DNA of 64,000 bases, taken from NCBI GenBank assembly GCA_028023455.1, contig JAQFVV010012404.1, forward strand, positions 13,009,421 to 13,073,420, given 5' to 3'. Within the stretch, counting starts at the first letter, position 1. Each line of letters starts with the position of its first letter. Position numbers and translations under genes: made by a program. Below are positions 35,017 through 49,523 of this stretch, piece after piece. This DNA is from Epiperipatus broadwayi (taxonomy: Eukaryota; Onychophora; Udeonychophora; Euonychophora; Peripatidae). The notes under the pieces were generated by a model. The model had not been told where the DNA came from. It did no database searches and saw only the letters and a program-made list of their open reading frames with translations.

Positions 35017-36815
35017 AGGGGGTGGCCCTGTGCATCTAAACCATCATGAGAAAAATTTAAATCATTTTAATAATTACAAAAAATGGACAGAATTAATTAC
35101 ATATTTAAAAAATAAACTTCTATTAATCATTTACAATAAATAGTTTTAGATAATGAAGGAAACATTGGTATGAATTTCTAAAGAAAATAATTTTTGTAGT
35201 ACAGTTTTTAGACAAACAAAATCTAACCCTTTATAGTAAAAGTAATAAACTTTACTATCACAATAATGACATTTTTCTAAAATGCATTGAAATGTTAGAA
35301 AAATTTAATCCTTTTAAATCCAAACAAGTAGGTAATAATTCTGACTTAAAAACATGCCTGTTTATTTATGGGATAAAATTCAAAATAAAATATTCACATT
35401 ATTGGCATCAAATATTAAAAATAATATGATTGACCTGTGTTAACAAAATACATATTTTCCCATTATTTTAGATTATACTCAGAATGTATCACATACTAAA
35501 CAAATAAATATGATAGTCAGATTTTGTTCATTTCAATTCAGGATAGAAAAATATTAAAATACATGAACATTTTTTAGCACTGTATCCAATTTTAGATGCT
35601 ACAGAGATTGGATTGATATTTCCAATGGATTTACTAAAACTGAAGAGGTTAGTCCTGTGGTAATGACTCTAATACATGTTGGAAAAATATAGGTTTACAA
35701 AAAACAATTTTAGATGTATATTCCCATGCATTTTATGACCCATGTTCAAATAATAGACTAAACCTGAAAGTTAATGATGCTGTGAATATCAATCATAGAA
35801 CTATTGGTTTCTTTTAATATAGTACAAGAGTTGTACACATTTTTTCTCTTCTGTTTACTGGTAGAATATTTTAACTACTCATGTAACTGATTTCTTCTTA
35901 AAGCCATAATCTGAAACACTGTCTAGCAGAATTGATGCCATAAAATCTCTTTATAAATATTTATCTGAAATGTATAATGCTTTAGTGGAAATTTGTAATG
36001 ACTTTTTTAAATGGATGAACAATTCCAATGTCTAGGCAAAAAATTGCTACATGTACATTTATTTATTGTATTAGAATTTGGTAAGATGTTTTAAATAAAA
36101 TGAATTTTGGCAGCATCTCATAATTTCTTTAGATACACTGACTGATTTAAACCAGTTATATTGTAGAAAGCTCAAAATTAATTGCAGCAAAATTTGATGC
36201 AGAATGTATATTTTATAGTAGTAGATCATTAAGATCATGTAAAAAGGCAACACAATTTGATTACCAACATGAAAATGAAAACATATTAGGCCATGAAATT
36301 TCATTTAAAGAAAATGTTTTTATCCACATAATAGATCAAATAGTAGAATCTTTTCAGAAAAGATTTATTGTATTAAAATAGCATATGAATTCATATCAAT
36401 TTTTGTATTTATTAAATACTTCACAAAATAAATAGTATTTCTTGTTATAAAAAATTGCAGCAAAAATTAAAACATGAGAATCATTCAGACATTAATGCAG
36501 GGGATTTAAGCAAAGAAATTCTACCTGACAACCATTTATTCTAATTTAAAAAATATATATATGAGATAATTCAGTATATTTATTCAAATAATTTAGTCAC
36601 AGTTTATCTAAAACTTTAAAATTTCTCTTTGGATTTTGTCATTACCAGTATCTGTAGCATCTGTGGAGCAGTCCTTTTCTAAACTTAAAATTATTAATAC
36701 CTACTTGTATTCCATAATGGTAAGTCTTTCAAATCTTACCATTATATCAATGGAATCAGATATTTTGATCAACTTGCTATACATGATATTCGAGAAAATT
36801 CAATTTACTAAGTGA
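35017..36815 (+). pseudogene. Decayed hAT-superfamily transposase (zinc-finger MYM-like type)
   Basis: Family landmarks occur in order on the plus strand across several frames: FLKCIEMLEKFNP (35271-35312); IILDYTQNVSHTKQINMIVRF (35463-35525; the usual IILDCTPDxSHxEQ, with the first catalytic Asp kept); LNLKVNDAVN and GFF (35761-35817, for SLNLVVNDA); LKP, stop, SETLSSRIDAIK and ALVEICND (35899-36010, for LKPLSETRWSSRIDAIK); and LPVSVASVEQSFSKLKI, NTYL and ISMESDI (36642-36765), the C-terminal dimerisation region. A cut-and-paste transposase is implied, now dead. CAGGGGGTGGCCCTG at ~35017 may be the left terminus; no right terminus was found. Stops and shifts occur throughout. Confidence 0.8.
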
Positions 36816-38925
36816 TTTTTTTTTGTTTAAATATTTATTTATCTATTTGTTTAGCCAATAATATTTAATATGTTCTTGTTTTATATATATATATCATTTA
36901 TACCCAAATGGCAAAGTGATTTTTTTGCCAAATAAAATATAGATAGTTTTTTAATTTTGTATTAAAAATATTTAATATTTTTGTTCATCTGTTAATTTAC
37001 ACAAATCTATATAAGATACAATTTGTAAATGATTTTTTTGCCAAGTAGCATAAATTATTTTATTTTTCCCCAAACCATTTTCATTGTTTTTGTACCCTTC
37101 TGTATGTTTATTATTTTATATATTGTAATTTCTGCTTTTTGTTCAATAAACATATTATTTTGTATTTTTATTTTTACTGTCTGATATATTTTTCTAAAGT
37201 GATCTTTTACTGAAGGAAAGGGTACAGGATCACCAATTAAAATTTTGCTCACAAATGCCAGGAACGATTGGAACCCCGTAATGGTCAAATATTAAATAGG
37301 AATTATTGAAATTTGAAAAATTAGAAGAAAAATGAAGATAAATTGATTTGAAAAATAGTTACATACTTTATTACAGACAAATATTTTAAAAGCATAAATG
37401 GAGTGGGTTTCATTAGAAATAAAAAGTGAAAAAATAATATTGTGGAGACAGATGATGTATCAGACAGATTAGCAATTATTAGTTATTCAATTTAATGGAA
37501 GAAACCAAATGCAAATAATTCAGGTTTATTGTAAGAAGTAGAGGATTTTAATATAGTTGTATAAATTGCATTTTTTATTGTCATAAGGGATCTTAATAAT
37601 AGAAATGAAAAATGATTGAAAGACAAAAGTGCTGTGGTTAAATTTAGTTATAAGGACAAAAATGAGAGCAAACAGAAGCTTGTAGAATTTGGAGAAAAGT
37701 AAAAATTGTATATTATGAATTTTTTTTGGAAGAAAATGCAAAATGAAAATGGCATTGAAACATCCAAATAAATTTATAACAGACTTACTTTATATTTTGA
37801 TTAATACAAAATACGAATAACAAATTTTTATTATGTGACAACCAAAAATATAAATATTTATTTAAAATTATAAACAATAACTTCATAAATTCATTAGAGT
37901 GTCTGTTTCAAATTGTTAAAAATATTTTTTCTTTTTTATTATGTTGTACAAAGTTAAATAATAATTCAGCGTAATAATTGAATGAAAAAATAAAAGGTAA
38001 ATTAAACTCATACTAATTACAAAATTGTTAATTGCAGCTCATTCTATACTTTAATTTTTACTAGAAAAAAAATTGTTTCAAATAATATAAACTTTTTAAG
38101 GTTTCAAGTACTGTACATTAACATGAGTTTAAAATGCAGTTATTAAATAAAGATGCATTTTAATAAATTGCAGCCACTAAGATTTATATAATATTTTTAA
38201 TTTATGTAATAACTGAGTTTTCTTGGACTCTTAGGGAAAGCATTAATTGTTTAGATTGCTCCTAACGATAATGTTCCCATATATCAGAATTATGAACTGA
38301 TAATAAAGACAAACAGCCATATATTTATGCTTTTGATGATAACTTATTAAGCTACTTATATAAAAATGGATCTTTATTCAAGTTTACATAAATGATTGTT
38401 TAACTTAAATTATATATAAAAATATTACTTTTTTTTTACACTTTGTTAATCAATAATTATAATGTTTAATTTTTGATTATTTTTTTAATCAATTTTGAAT
38501 GACATTTTTTGTTTTGTTTTAAAATTTATTTTAATAAATGCTAAATACAAAGGAATGTGTTTTTATTTTCTAAGAAGATTGCCAATTGTCAGTCTCCAAC
38601 ATCTGTTGTTTTCAAAAATTCTATATCAACAATAAAAATCAAATCTTAAAAAAAAAAAAACTTACTTAAAAAACTGTGAACAATAAATTTGTTAAATCAA
38701 ATTACTATTTACTACAGTTTTTTATTTTTTATTGCATAATATATATAAAGATGAAATGTTTTAATGACTTAGAGATTATTAAGAAATAAAAATTTATATA
38801 ACAGAAAGTTAATACAAAGTTTGCAAACAAAAAGTGACAGAATTGAACCATCATCCATGGATTTTGTAATCTAGAGTTCATAAACTCTGTCATGCATCAA
38901 ACTGTGCAGGGAAATTATTACATGA
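36816..38925. other. No gene recognised
   Basis: AT-rich sequence. A GTGATTTTTTTGCCAA motif recurs near 36915 and 37030, perhaps the 3' part of the hAT element. Confidence 0.5.
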
Positions 38926-38927
38926 AA

Positions 38928-39702
38928 AGTAAATTGATAAAAAATCAAGTCAGATGTCACATGACCTAATTTTAATAAAGCTCGTGCTTACAAATGTTAT
39001 ATATAGAGTTTGCAAAACAAACTCTTAACATTAGAATACCCTCAACCCCAGACCAGTTTCTGCATCTAGCATCGTCAGTGAGGTGTTAGGATATTCATTA
39101 GATTAAAAGTACTAGGACTAGCTCAGCACTTTATCTAATGTATAACTATTGAGAAGAAAATATGAAACTTTCAGACATCTATATGTCTAAAAATCCAGCT
39201 ATCTAACTCAAATAGCCATATGGGACTGAACTAAATTCAGATACACCATATATTAATAGCTCTAGCAATGTAAAATCGCCAAAGCTTTAGTAGCAAAAAA
39301 TAAATTGATTGTTAAGAGTTTGTTTTGCGAACTCTATATATAACATTTGTAAGCACGAGCTTCATTAAAATTAGGTCATGTGACATCTGACTTGATTTTT
39401 TTTATCAATTTTGGCGATTTTATATTGCTAGAGCTATTAATATATGGTGTATCTGAACTTAGTTCAGTCCCATATGGCTATTTGAGTTATATAGCTGGAT
39501 TTTTAGACATATAGATGTCTGAAAGTTTCAGATTTTCTTTTCAATAGTTATACATTAGTTAAAATGCTGGGCTAGTCCTAGTATTTTTAATCTGATGAAT
39601 ATCCTAACACCTCACTTACAACACTAGCTGCAGAAACCGGTCTGAGGTTGAGGGTATTCTCAAAGCTTGTTAAGAGTTTGTTTTGCGAACTTTATATATA
39701 AT
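38928..39702. mobile_element. Foldback element, X-B-X'-B'-X' plan
   Basis: X (38930-39032) ends AGTTTGCAAAACAAACTC. Its reverse complement X' lies in the centre (39310-39412) and matches almost throughout, including AAGCACGAGC and TAGGTCATGTGACATCTGAC. B (39033-39285) is the reverse complement of B' (39413-39662), for example CCCATATGGCTATTTGAG in B'. A shortened X' (TTAAGAGTTTGTTTTGCGAACT) closes the right end at 39670. No coding was recognised. Its sequence is unrelated to the 31.1 kb foldback, but the layout is the same. Confidence 0.85.
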
Positions 39703-42700
39703 ACATGAAAACTGGCTTTAAAAAAATCTGATGTGATCAAATGCATTTCGTCCTCTGTTGATAAGGATGTGAATCTGTACTACCGCAATAATTATATATA
39801 TATATGTTTTTAAGGTTAAGTTACATAAATAATATATTTGATCATTATATGTGATTATATAAATAGTTTTATTGAATCTCTAATACTCTTTGCGAAATAA
39901 ACAAACAGGAATAGATCAAAATAGGAAAATATATGCCATATTAGTACTATATTTATAAAATCTAAAGCAAAGAAATGAAAATACATTTGAAAAACACACT
40001 TTTTTAATGCTAGTACTTTTAGAAAAAGAAAAGCAACTTTTTTAATTTTTGAATTTAGGCTTTCCAAATAGTTTATGAAAAATATTTTGTGGGATCACTA
40101 TAAAAAAGTAGATAGTTATAAAAAATTATTATTTTACTCATTTGTTTTAATTAAAAATAATTAAAATAATAAATTATTATACTCAACCAAAATCCATTAC
40201 TGTTTTAGTTAATATCTAGTCCCAGTTAAGTAAAAAAAAAAAGAAAAGAAAAGAAAACTTACTTAAATTTTCAATGCTATGATAATTATGATATTGTAAC
40301 TTGACAACCGATAACTGTAAATATATATATTAAAAAAAAGCATTATATAATCTTTTCCAGTCATTAAAATATTTACATTAGTAATTAAAAAAACGAAAAT
40401 ATAATCCGTCAGACTTCTTTAAAAATAATCCATCGGACTGCTTTATCCCTATTGTGAATATAGCAGACAACAATGTTATAGTACTCTCTATCCTATCATT
40501 TCTTTGTGTAGATATATTTTAGACTGAGTATTTTGGGAAACAAGTAAAGCATTGTTTTAATACAATATTGTCGTCTTTCAAGATATCAGTAGTTTAATTT
40601 ATACGGAATACATTAACAAATATTATTTAAAAAATATAAGAATGATCTCTTATAATTTTTTTAACTATCTGATTTAGTAAAACTCTATACTCACTTTTGA
40701 ACGAGTTAAAAATTAACATTCTTTAGTGACATTTCTCAGAAATCTTTATAAGCTAGAGTTTAATACTTTTTGTCATAAAATACTATTTTATTACATATTA
40801 TTGCTCATAAGAAATTAATTCAAGAAATTGGAGCCCAGACCTATTGCATTAAGGTATGTATATTTTATTTAAGTTCTAATTGCTTTAATATATATAAGAT
40901 TATTTTTAACTGCATTATTTTAAATACACGACCAATCTCAGTTTACTATTATAATTTACTTTTCAGTAAATATTCTTTTGCAACTACTCTTTCAATACTT
41001 CAAGGTTTATGAATTATTTCTATTCAACATTCTTAGCACTTGAAACTCAAATCCTTAAAATATTTTTACTTTATTATTATTTTTAACTACCCACAGTTGC
41101 ATTTTATTATTAACTATTTATTAATTTTCATCTTTTGCTATTATTATTGCTCTATTAATTATCTGCTAAATGAGTACTTTTTAATATTAACCCAGATAAC
41201 CTTCTTGAATTTTTTTCTTTTTGATTTTTTCCCCCAAAACATACCTTTTTAAGATAATCTAACAGCTCATTCTACTTTTTAATTACTCTTTATGGTATCT
41301 TTTAATACCATATTTCAATTTTTATACTTATAAGAAATGCTCTATCCAACTTCTCAACAAGTTATTGACTTCCTCAGTAAAAATATCTTTTTTTTTATTA
41401 AAAAAAAAAAATTATTTTACTATATTGAAAATCATTATTCATCTTCAATTTATTTCTCTTTATTTTTTTATTCAATTTAATTATATGCTACATTTAGGGC
41501 TACATTCTCAGCTGCAGAACAACTTTTTATTCTTATAAATGTTGGACTGTACTTTTAATATTGGATGAAATTAAATAGAACAAGTAATTTATTCAATCAA
41601 TTTCAAAGTTCTTTTAACTGTTTTTTTAAAGTTAATCTTTCATTCTTCTTAGATTTTCTTTTTATGAGTTAAATTTTATTATATACAAATAATTCTAATG
41701 GGTTATTTTTACTTGAATTTTAAAAATTTATATGTTTTAGCATATGTTAACAAATTTTAAATTAGCTTATGGTGTTGTTAAATGGATATCTAGCAATTAT
41801 TCCTTTGAGTGTAAAGATTCTATATAGAGCAGATGATTGTTTATGTTCTTATTCTAAAGACGTGATTATAATGTAATTCAGTCTTAACCCCATGTATTGC
41901 AGATGCCATTATCATATGCCCCATTCTTTTACATGTGCTAAATACCTGGTTTACTTTTGACTTTTTTAAGGTGACAAAACATCTATTACTTATTTCACTC
42001 CAGTTTTTTTGAAAATGAATCATTTTTGACAATATATAGTTTGGTAGATGTTTGTATAAAAATCTTTTTTTTCTTCATATTTTTTCCATCTCTTACATTT
42101 ACTCTATGAAATGTTTTTTGTCAATCTTGTAAATATTGATTTTTTTCCTCTGAATAAGTTTTGAATTCTTCTTTGCTCTATTTTGTTAAATTTAAATTCT
42201 CCTGTATGATTTGGTTTTTTTAATAATGCTATTTAAATGTTACATGTCATTATTGATAAATCTTTTGCTAGAGTTTTTTATTGAAAGTTGTGTGACTCAA
42301 AAGAGTTATTGGACTTATATAAGATATTGTGCTTAATATATAAAAGAAATAATCATTGTTAGAAAGAATTCGGTGCTTAATGTGACTTTTTATCAAGTAG
42401 ATACTTAAGATTTATTAAAAATGAATAAAGTCTAATGCCATTACTAAGATTGCTAAGTGAATTTTTAATTAAACCTTTTGGAATAGAAAGCCATGGAATA
42501 GTAATCTTTCAATACTTACATTCTATATTGAATTCACTTTGTTTTCTTTCAATATTATTTCAGATTTTAAATAATAAAATTTAGAACTAGTATTGTTTTT
42601 GTAGTTGAAGAGGGTAAAATGTAAGTTAAAAATCATTGGAATATGAATAATTATAACATTAATTACAAAAACATTTTGATTAATTAAGATTATCTATATT

Positions 42701-43015
42701 GGAAATACAGTATTTGGTACCTAAAGAAGAGGACATTTAATGTTATTGTTTGATCATGGTTCTCTATTGCATATTAGTTAATGATTTTTTTATTAATCTA
42801 TTGTTTTAATAAAGAAGCTATCAAACCATAAATTTTATTATGTTTGTATATTTTGGACAAACTTTTATGTAGTTTTAAATATAAGAAGCTAAAATAAATG
42901 ATATTTAGAATAATAAACAATGATTAGTATTAATGATGATAAAGTATTACTAGTGTATCATAGTACCTTATAATTTGTATATGAAAAAATTTTTCTGTAC
43001 AGAATATATATAAAA
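39703..43015. other. No gene recognised
   Basis: AT-rich sequence. Short frames at 41040-41252 and 41841-42032 were read and matched no family known to me. Confidence 0.5.
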
Positions 43016-43019
43016 TAGG

Positions 43020-43875
43020 TTTTAATATCTGAGGAGATATCACATCCAATTACATACACTACAGGAAGTGTTCATTATTTAGTAGACATCTGTGTAAAAA
43101 ATGGAAAATCACTCATTCTGCAATAGTATATTTTGTGATAACCCTTGCTTGCCAGCTGCCTGGAGCAGTGCCAACCAAACACCCAAACACAGCACTGATA
43201 GATCTTATACTAATATCAGTAAATTGATTAACTTGATGTTAAAGCATGAATATTTAGCACTGGCTATAGTTTTTTTTATATAAATTAGTTTATTCCATTT
43301 TAACTAAATATTAACTAAGGCAGAGTTTCTTAAATTAATTTTATTAATTAAACCTTGTTTAAAAATCTTATATTAACATATGTAATTAGTGTGTTATTTT
43401 TTATAATATATGCAAAGACATTGGAAGAGATGGCAGCACTAATGCAGCTTGTTATTTGGTCATCAAACTGTATAACAAAACTAACAAAATCACCCTTTAC
43501 TATGTATACATTTTGGGAATCTATCCCAACAATTGCATTAAGCAACATCTACTATTTATATAAATATAACAGTTACATATTTATATCAATAATAGCAAAT
43601 TGACTGATTTAAATTTAAACAATAATCAGCCTATTTTAAATGACTAATCATTAATAAAAACTGAGTTATTTAAACTCATCTTGTTGATAAAACATTGATT
43701 AAAAAACTGTACCAAAATGTATTAACATTAATTGAAATATACGTAAAAAATAGGGAGAGATAATAGGTCCAATGACAATGCATCAACCATTCATTATTTA
43801 GTCACCATAGCACTATAAAAATCCTCTAATCATTCTGCAATGTATATTAAATTTTGTGAATCCTCTTTTATCAGT
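43020..43875 (+). repeat. Diverged direct repeat, ~720-base period
   Basis: 43068-43145 and 43788-43865 share TTCATTATTTAGT, CATCT or CATAG, TAAAAA, ATCATTCTGCAAT, GTATAT or TATATT, and TTTTGTGA in the same order. The frames between them (43355-43603 plus, 43348-43548 minus) overlap on opposite strands; neither is recognised. Confidence 0.6.
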
Positions 43876-44004
43876 TTCTTGGAATAACATACCTATTTAT
43901 ATAAATATAATAATAACATGATTTTATAAAAATCCTACAGTGCAGAATGTTTATGTAATAATATCAAGTAGGTTGATCTATTATTATTAATACAAAACAT
44001 AGTC

Positions 44005-44162
44005 ATTAAAGCAGGCAAAACTCACTATACACATTGCTACTCATTGCAAGCTAGAGTAATCAATGTATGCCAGAAGGCTTGTGCATAAAGTCCCCATTGA
44101 TTACTCTATCGTGTAATGAGTGGCAATATATATATATATATAATGAGTTTTGCCTGTTTTAA
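44005..44162. mobile_element. 158-base inverted-repeat MITE
   Basis: The ends ATTAAAGCAGGCAAAACTCA and TGAGTTTTGCCTGTTTTAAT are complementary except for one base. Pairing continues inward (TACTCATTGCA against its partner, AGAGTAATCAATG against CATTGATTACTCT) with a small loop. An (AT)n insertion lengthens the right arm. No coding. Confidence 0.85.
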
Positions 44163-47100
44163 TAACAGTTATAAGCAAGCATAAGAAATGGTGATCGTGT
44201 GATGTTTATTGGCTTAAAACATACAGGTGTTATATTTGTGTAATTCCCCCCCCCCCCATCATTATATCTAATTAAAAAAGGAAAAATTCTCAAAATCTAT
44301 ACATAATGCAAAGTGATTTGTTAACTTTTTGATCTAATAAGATGATTAAGCAATGAGTATTTTATATACTGTGACTGAATCAATTATACTTCATGATGCT
44401 TTATTAATTACATATTTTGAATAAGATTTTTTTATTTGAGATTTGATTTAAAAATGAACTTAAATAACTCTGTTTTGGTTAGTGTTTATCTATATTAGAA
44501 TAGACTGATTCATAAAAGCATTGTAATCAATACTGAATATTTATGTTATAATAACAACTTAATTGACACACCACTGTTGATATGAGGTGTATAGTTGTTA
44601 TTTTTATGATGAAACTTGTCATTGTTCCAGGTAACTGAGAAAAAAGGATTTCAAAAATACATGCATCCTGCTTAATTATTTACTTTTATTTTTTTCATAC
44701 ACAAGGAAACTTAAGTGATGAATGTTTTATGCATGATAATTGAAAGTTGACATGGTATAGGGTTCTTTATGATCAAATCATTTCTCCTGTTGATGCTAAA
44801 TCATTTTATAAAATTCTGAAGTTATCCATGAATAAGGATTTGCATCTATTATGAGGATATGGAGGAATTTTATACGCTCTATTGTAAGACTATCACGAGA
44901 TATCTAATTTAGTAACAGTCTTTATGCTAATAATTAAGACCATTGTTCAATCAGCAATTTAGTTTGATGGGTGGATTCAATGCAGTGTAATGATTAATTT
45001 TTCAAAATTAAGTGAATTTTAATAATAATATGAAATATAATTTATAGCCATAATATTTGCTAACTTGTACTAATATCTTGCAATTTTATGGGGATGAAAA
45101 CTATGAAAATGGTTAACTCACATTTTATGGCCTCAAGAGAAAAGGGGGTATTGTGATGGGATAATGATAATTGAACAATCATAAATTAGTATCAGATAGC
45201 TTTATAAAGAAGTTAATGAGGTAAATAAAAAACTTTTTAAATAGACAAACATAGAAGTGAAAGTATATATATTCATAGACTTAATATATATATATATACA
45301 CAGCATGTTTATTTTATTCATGAATATAATAAAATATACACTTGAATAATTTTGTTTTATATATGCAAATATTTTATTCTTATTTTTTTTTTTGTATCAC
45401 AAAGAAAAAAATCTATATATTTTATTTTGTTTTATCTATCTAGAAAATTAAAAAATGAAAATTAAGTTTTTTATTTTTATTATTGTAAAAGTGTAATTAA
45501 TTAAAATGGGTAAATTTATCAAAGAATTTTTTTTTTCGATTACTGATCATATAATTTTTTTTTGGGAAGGAGAAAATAGTTTTTTTTTCATATCAAAACT
45601 AGAGATTTGAGAAAATATATTTTCTTTTTTTTTTGTATATTAATTAGATATTTTATTTTATTAATTAATCATTATCTGGAGGTTTAATTAGTAAAAAATA
45701 ACAATAAGAAAAAAAACAGTCTAACAGCAGTTTCTTTCATGTGTAATGCTGTAAATTATTTTTAAAACTAATGTTGAGATTTTTATTCTTGGATTGTAGC
45801 AGAGAGAAATAGCATGCTGAAGCTCTGTCCTGAATCTCTGAAAAGCTGATGAAAACTGCATAACTATATATTATTATAGTGCCACCAATCACTTTCAGGG
45901 AATAAACATTATTATTGCATGTACTACAAATTCTTGTCTTGCAAAAATACTATTTCCTAGAATTGTTAAAAAAAAAACAGTGGAGTAGAGAAGCTCAGTA
46001 GTAAAGCAGATCTTTTCTCTTCATCAACATATAAGTCTCTGCATTATTGTTCTGTATGCAAATGTCTGCCTAATAGAAAAAATGATCCTGTAAAGAATAT
46101 CAATAAATCTAAATCCTAGTGCCCTCTGTTTTATAATTTTACATATGAGAAATATGATGGAAGTCTGGAACTATGTATCATTTTTTTTAAAAAGAAAAAA
46201 AAAGTGTACTAATAAATTGAAACATTTTTTTATTAGAACTATTGAAAAAACTTTGCTCTAATTAGTTCTTTATCTTATTAAATCAAAGATATTATGATGG
46301 GAAATGCCCCCCCCCCCATCTCCCGGAAAGTAATGTTTTTAAAAAAATTTTTAGTATATATTTTAAACCTGTCTAATATATGGCATTGTTTTTATTTTAT
46401 TTTTTTATATAGTAATACAATTTATGAAGTAAGTGATATGTTTAAATATGTATGGATTTATATATATATATATTGTAGATGAAATTGGTAATTAAACATA
46501 TGTACATATGTGTTCATGTGCATAAATGAAATGCTAATTATTTTACTTTGTATGGTAATATTTAAACTTTTTAAAGTCAGTTCATTAAATTATCTGTTAA
46601 TTTTTGATAATATATGCGCACATAACCATATATCTCTGTTTAAGTCAGAGAATAGGAGGGGGAGAGTATTTATTTATTTCTTAATATTATAGGTCGATAA
46701 TATGTCATTTAGATTTTAAGTGATGATTATAGGTTTTTTTTACTTAATATTAATAAATTAATTAGTAAGTTGAGTCAGTATTTGGTATTCAATTGATCTG
46801 TTCATTTCATTCCACAATAAATATAAATTATAAATTTTGTTTTGGTTATTTTTTATATTATATGCCATTCACCTTGAGAGTTTAAGAGCCTGAGCTTGAA
46901 CATAGGATATGCTGTAGGAACTGTAGGCAGTTGTCTCTATAAGGACCTTTTAAAAGTATTTTTTCTCTGAAAGGAAAAAAGTGGCACACAGAGGCCATGT
47001 GATTCAGGTTTTATAAAAATACTTTATTAATTGCAAGTTTTTCTGATTCTTTTGGGGGTTGATATCAAAAGGGTGATCAGAAAATATAACTAATGATTAT

Positions 47101-49520
47101 TGGTTTGATTCCCTTTTCAATAATATAGATTTTTATTTTCAATGTATTTATTTTTTAAAAGAACTTGAAATAATATCATATGTGGAGTGTGAATGTGTCA
47201 TTAAGTTTACTTGTGTTCTTCACACGTGAGATTGTAATAGTTAATTTTGATAACTAGATTAATTTTAGATGTCACTGTTTAGAAATATAAAGCATCCTGT
47301 GTAGGTCTGGGATTAGTTGTGCAAAGTTACAAAATAGAATATTGTAATGAGAATAGATGGGGTAGGTTCACAGTATACAGCTTTAAGGTTTACAATCAAA
47401 TAATTAAATTAATTAATATATTTGCAACTTTTTGTTTATATTAAGGAAGTATTACTTGTACTCATAAAATCACATGAACATTTTTGACTATATATAAGAA
47501 AATAAAAACTTTTTGTTTACAAATCTGCTGGTAGACATATTAGTGATATAATTTATTTATCTAGATTTGTATTTTTAACAATCAAATAATTGCTAATAAT
47601 GGCCTATTTAAAGTTAAATTTTTAGATGTTGCATTGCTTACATTATTATATTTTAAAGATACATTAATCTTTATTTGTATGTGAATGTGTGTGTAAAATA
47701 AAACTAGTTCACTATCTTTATAAGAATTGAAAAAGAAAATGTAAACTGTTCTATTTTACTTTAAATCTGATAATAAATAATGGTGCATTGATATATTTAC
47801 AACTTGGAAAATTTATCATCTGTGATTCCATAATTGTTAGCAATATATTACTTTGAATACCCAAATTTTAGATAACTTATCTTCAGACACACTACCTCTT
47901 TTTTTATATATAAGAAAGCAAATTGCTAGTTTTTTTGAAAATGTTTAAGCCATGGGTAAATTATTGTTTATAGGTGACTTTAAGTGTTTTTTCATACAAA
48001 CAATCCATAATGAGTATGTTAATTTTGTTTTTCATAATCTTAATTCATATTTTTTCCCTTTTATTATTGTCCTTGTAATTTTAAGCAATGGTTATTAAAA
48101 ACCACAATTTTACACACTCTTATAATAATAAAATTATTAAATTTATTATGAAGTGAATAATTTGTCAACACTTTTTGCATAAATGCACACAAACATTCAC
48201 ACACACATTCCAGAAAATATATATCAGTCACAGTAACATATAATTAAATAAAACATTAACATTAACTCTACAATTTTCAATATATATATAATTAGTAAAA
48301 TAAATATAAGAAATAAATAAAAAGAAAAAGAAAAGTGCTTGAACCCATTTGTTTTCTTAATTTGAATACAAAATATTATCAATACATTTTTAATATGCAA
48401 AGATTGGATACAAGAGTGAACATCAGATCCAAAAAAAAAAATAATGCTAATAAAAAATAGGAATAAAAAATAATGAATATATTTAAATCCAAACTGGAAG
48501 TATGATCTTTAAAAACATAACTAATGTGGAAATAATCATAAGAGAAAATAGTCAAAATAATTAGAACAATCTTCTTTAAAAAAAAAAACTAATGTGAAAA
48601 TAACCACAAGAGAAGATAGACAAAATGATTAAGATAATTTTTATTTGAATTGTAAAATATAAAAAACTTTTTGAGAAAGAACTAATAATTTGATATTAAC
48701 TTATAAGCTTAAAAAGTTTGATAAATGATTTTGGAGGTTAAAAAAGTTTCAGGCATTTATAAAGAATTATTAGGTTAGATTTACAAATTTTGTGATTGAG
48801 ACTACTAAAAAGTCATATGAGGTTTCTAGTGTAGCACAATATCTAGTTATGCATAAATATATGAAAAAAACATTTTGAAGCTTTAAAATTTTACTTATTT
48901 ATAAATCAACATAAAAAAAGAACTAATCTTTTGTAGTCCATTATTTTCTATAAAACGTTAAAATGTTGAGGTTGTCTATGGCAGTCTGAATTGAGAAAGT
49001 CTTTATCTTTGATAAGGTATTAATAGTTAGAGACAAGTAAATAAAATAGGATACATTCATTGAAACAATAATTTCTCAGTGGTAAAGCACTATGTTATTT
49101 TAATCTACAATGGCTACTATAGTATGTGATACTGATATCAATTTTTAAATGCATTAATATATTATTTTTTAAATTGAAGTGTTCATCTCAGTAGCTTCCT
49201 AAATATATCTCTATTTTTTAAAAAATCAAATTAGTTTAAAGTTATCTGTTATTTAAATTTTATGCTCCCTTTCTGATTTAGCAGAATCTCATATATATTT
49301 TTTATTTTTCAAATGACAGCTTTTTTTTCCAAATTTTTATGACAAATATTATAAAAATTGTTGTAACTAGTAGCAACAATAATAAAAAGCAAATTAATTT
49401 CATTACAACAACTGATTATAAAAAAGCAAACAATTGAATCTAGTTAAACAAAAATAATTTTATTTCATTTTTGCAATTTCATGGTGATATTATTTAAATT
49501 TTTTATACAAACATTTTAAT
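44163..49520. other. No gene recognised
   Basis: AT-rich sequence with C-runs at 44246-44258 and 46306-46318 and many A or T runs. A purine tract AAGAGAAAAGGGGG at 45135 has no LTR beside it. No protein motif was found. Confidence 0.5.
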
Positions 49521-49523
49521 GTA

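Noticed and set aside
41841-42032. 63-codon minus-strand frame with varied residues
   Set aside because: No family recognised, no splice or poly(A) context, surrounded by stops; likely chance.
43348-43603. Overlapping plus and minus frames of 82 and 66 codons
   Set aside because: Opposite-strand overlap with neither recognised; lies inside a diverged direct repeat and may be chance.
45128-45160. AAGAGAAAAGGGGGTATTGTGATGG as polypurine tract plus LTR start
   Set aside because: No matching direct repeat, primer site or retroelement coding was found on either side.
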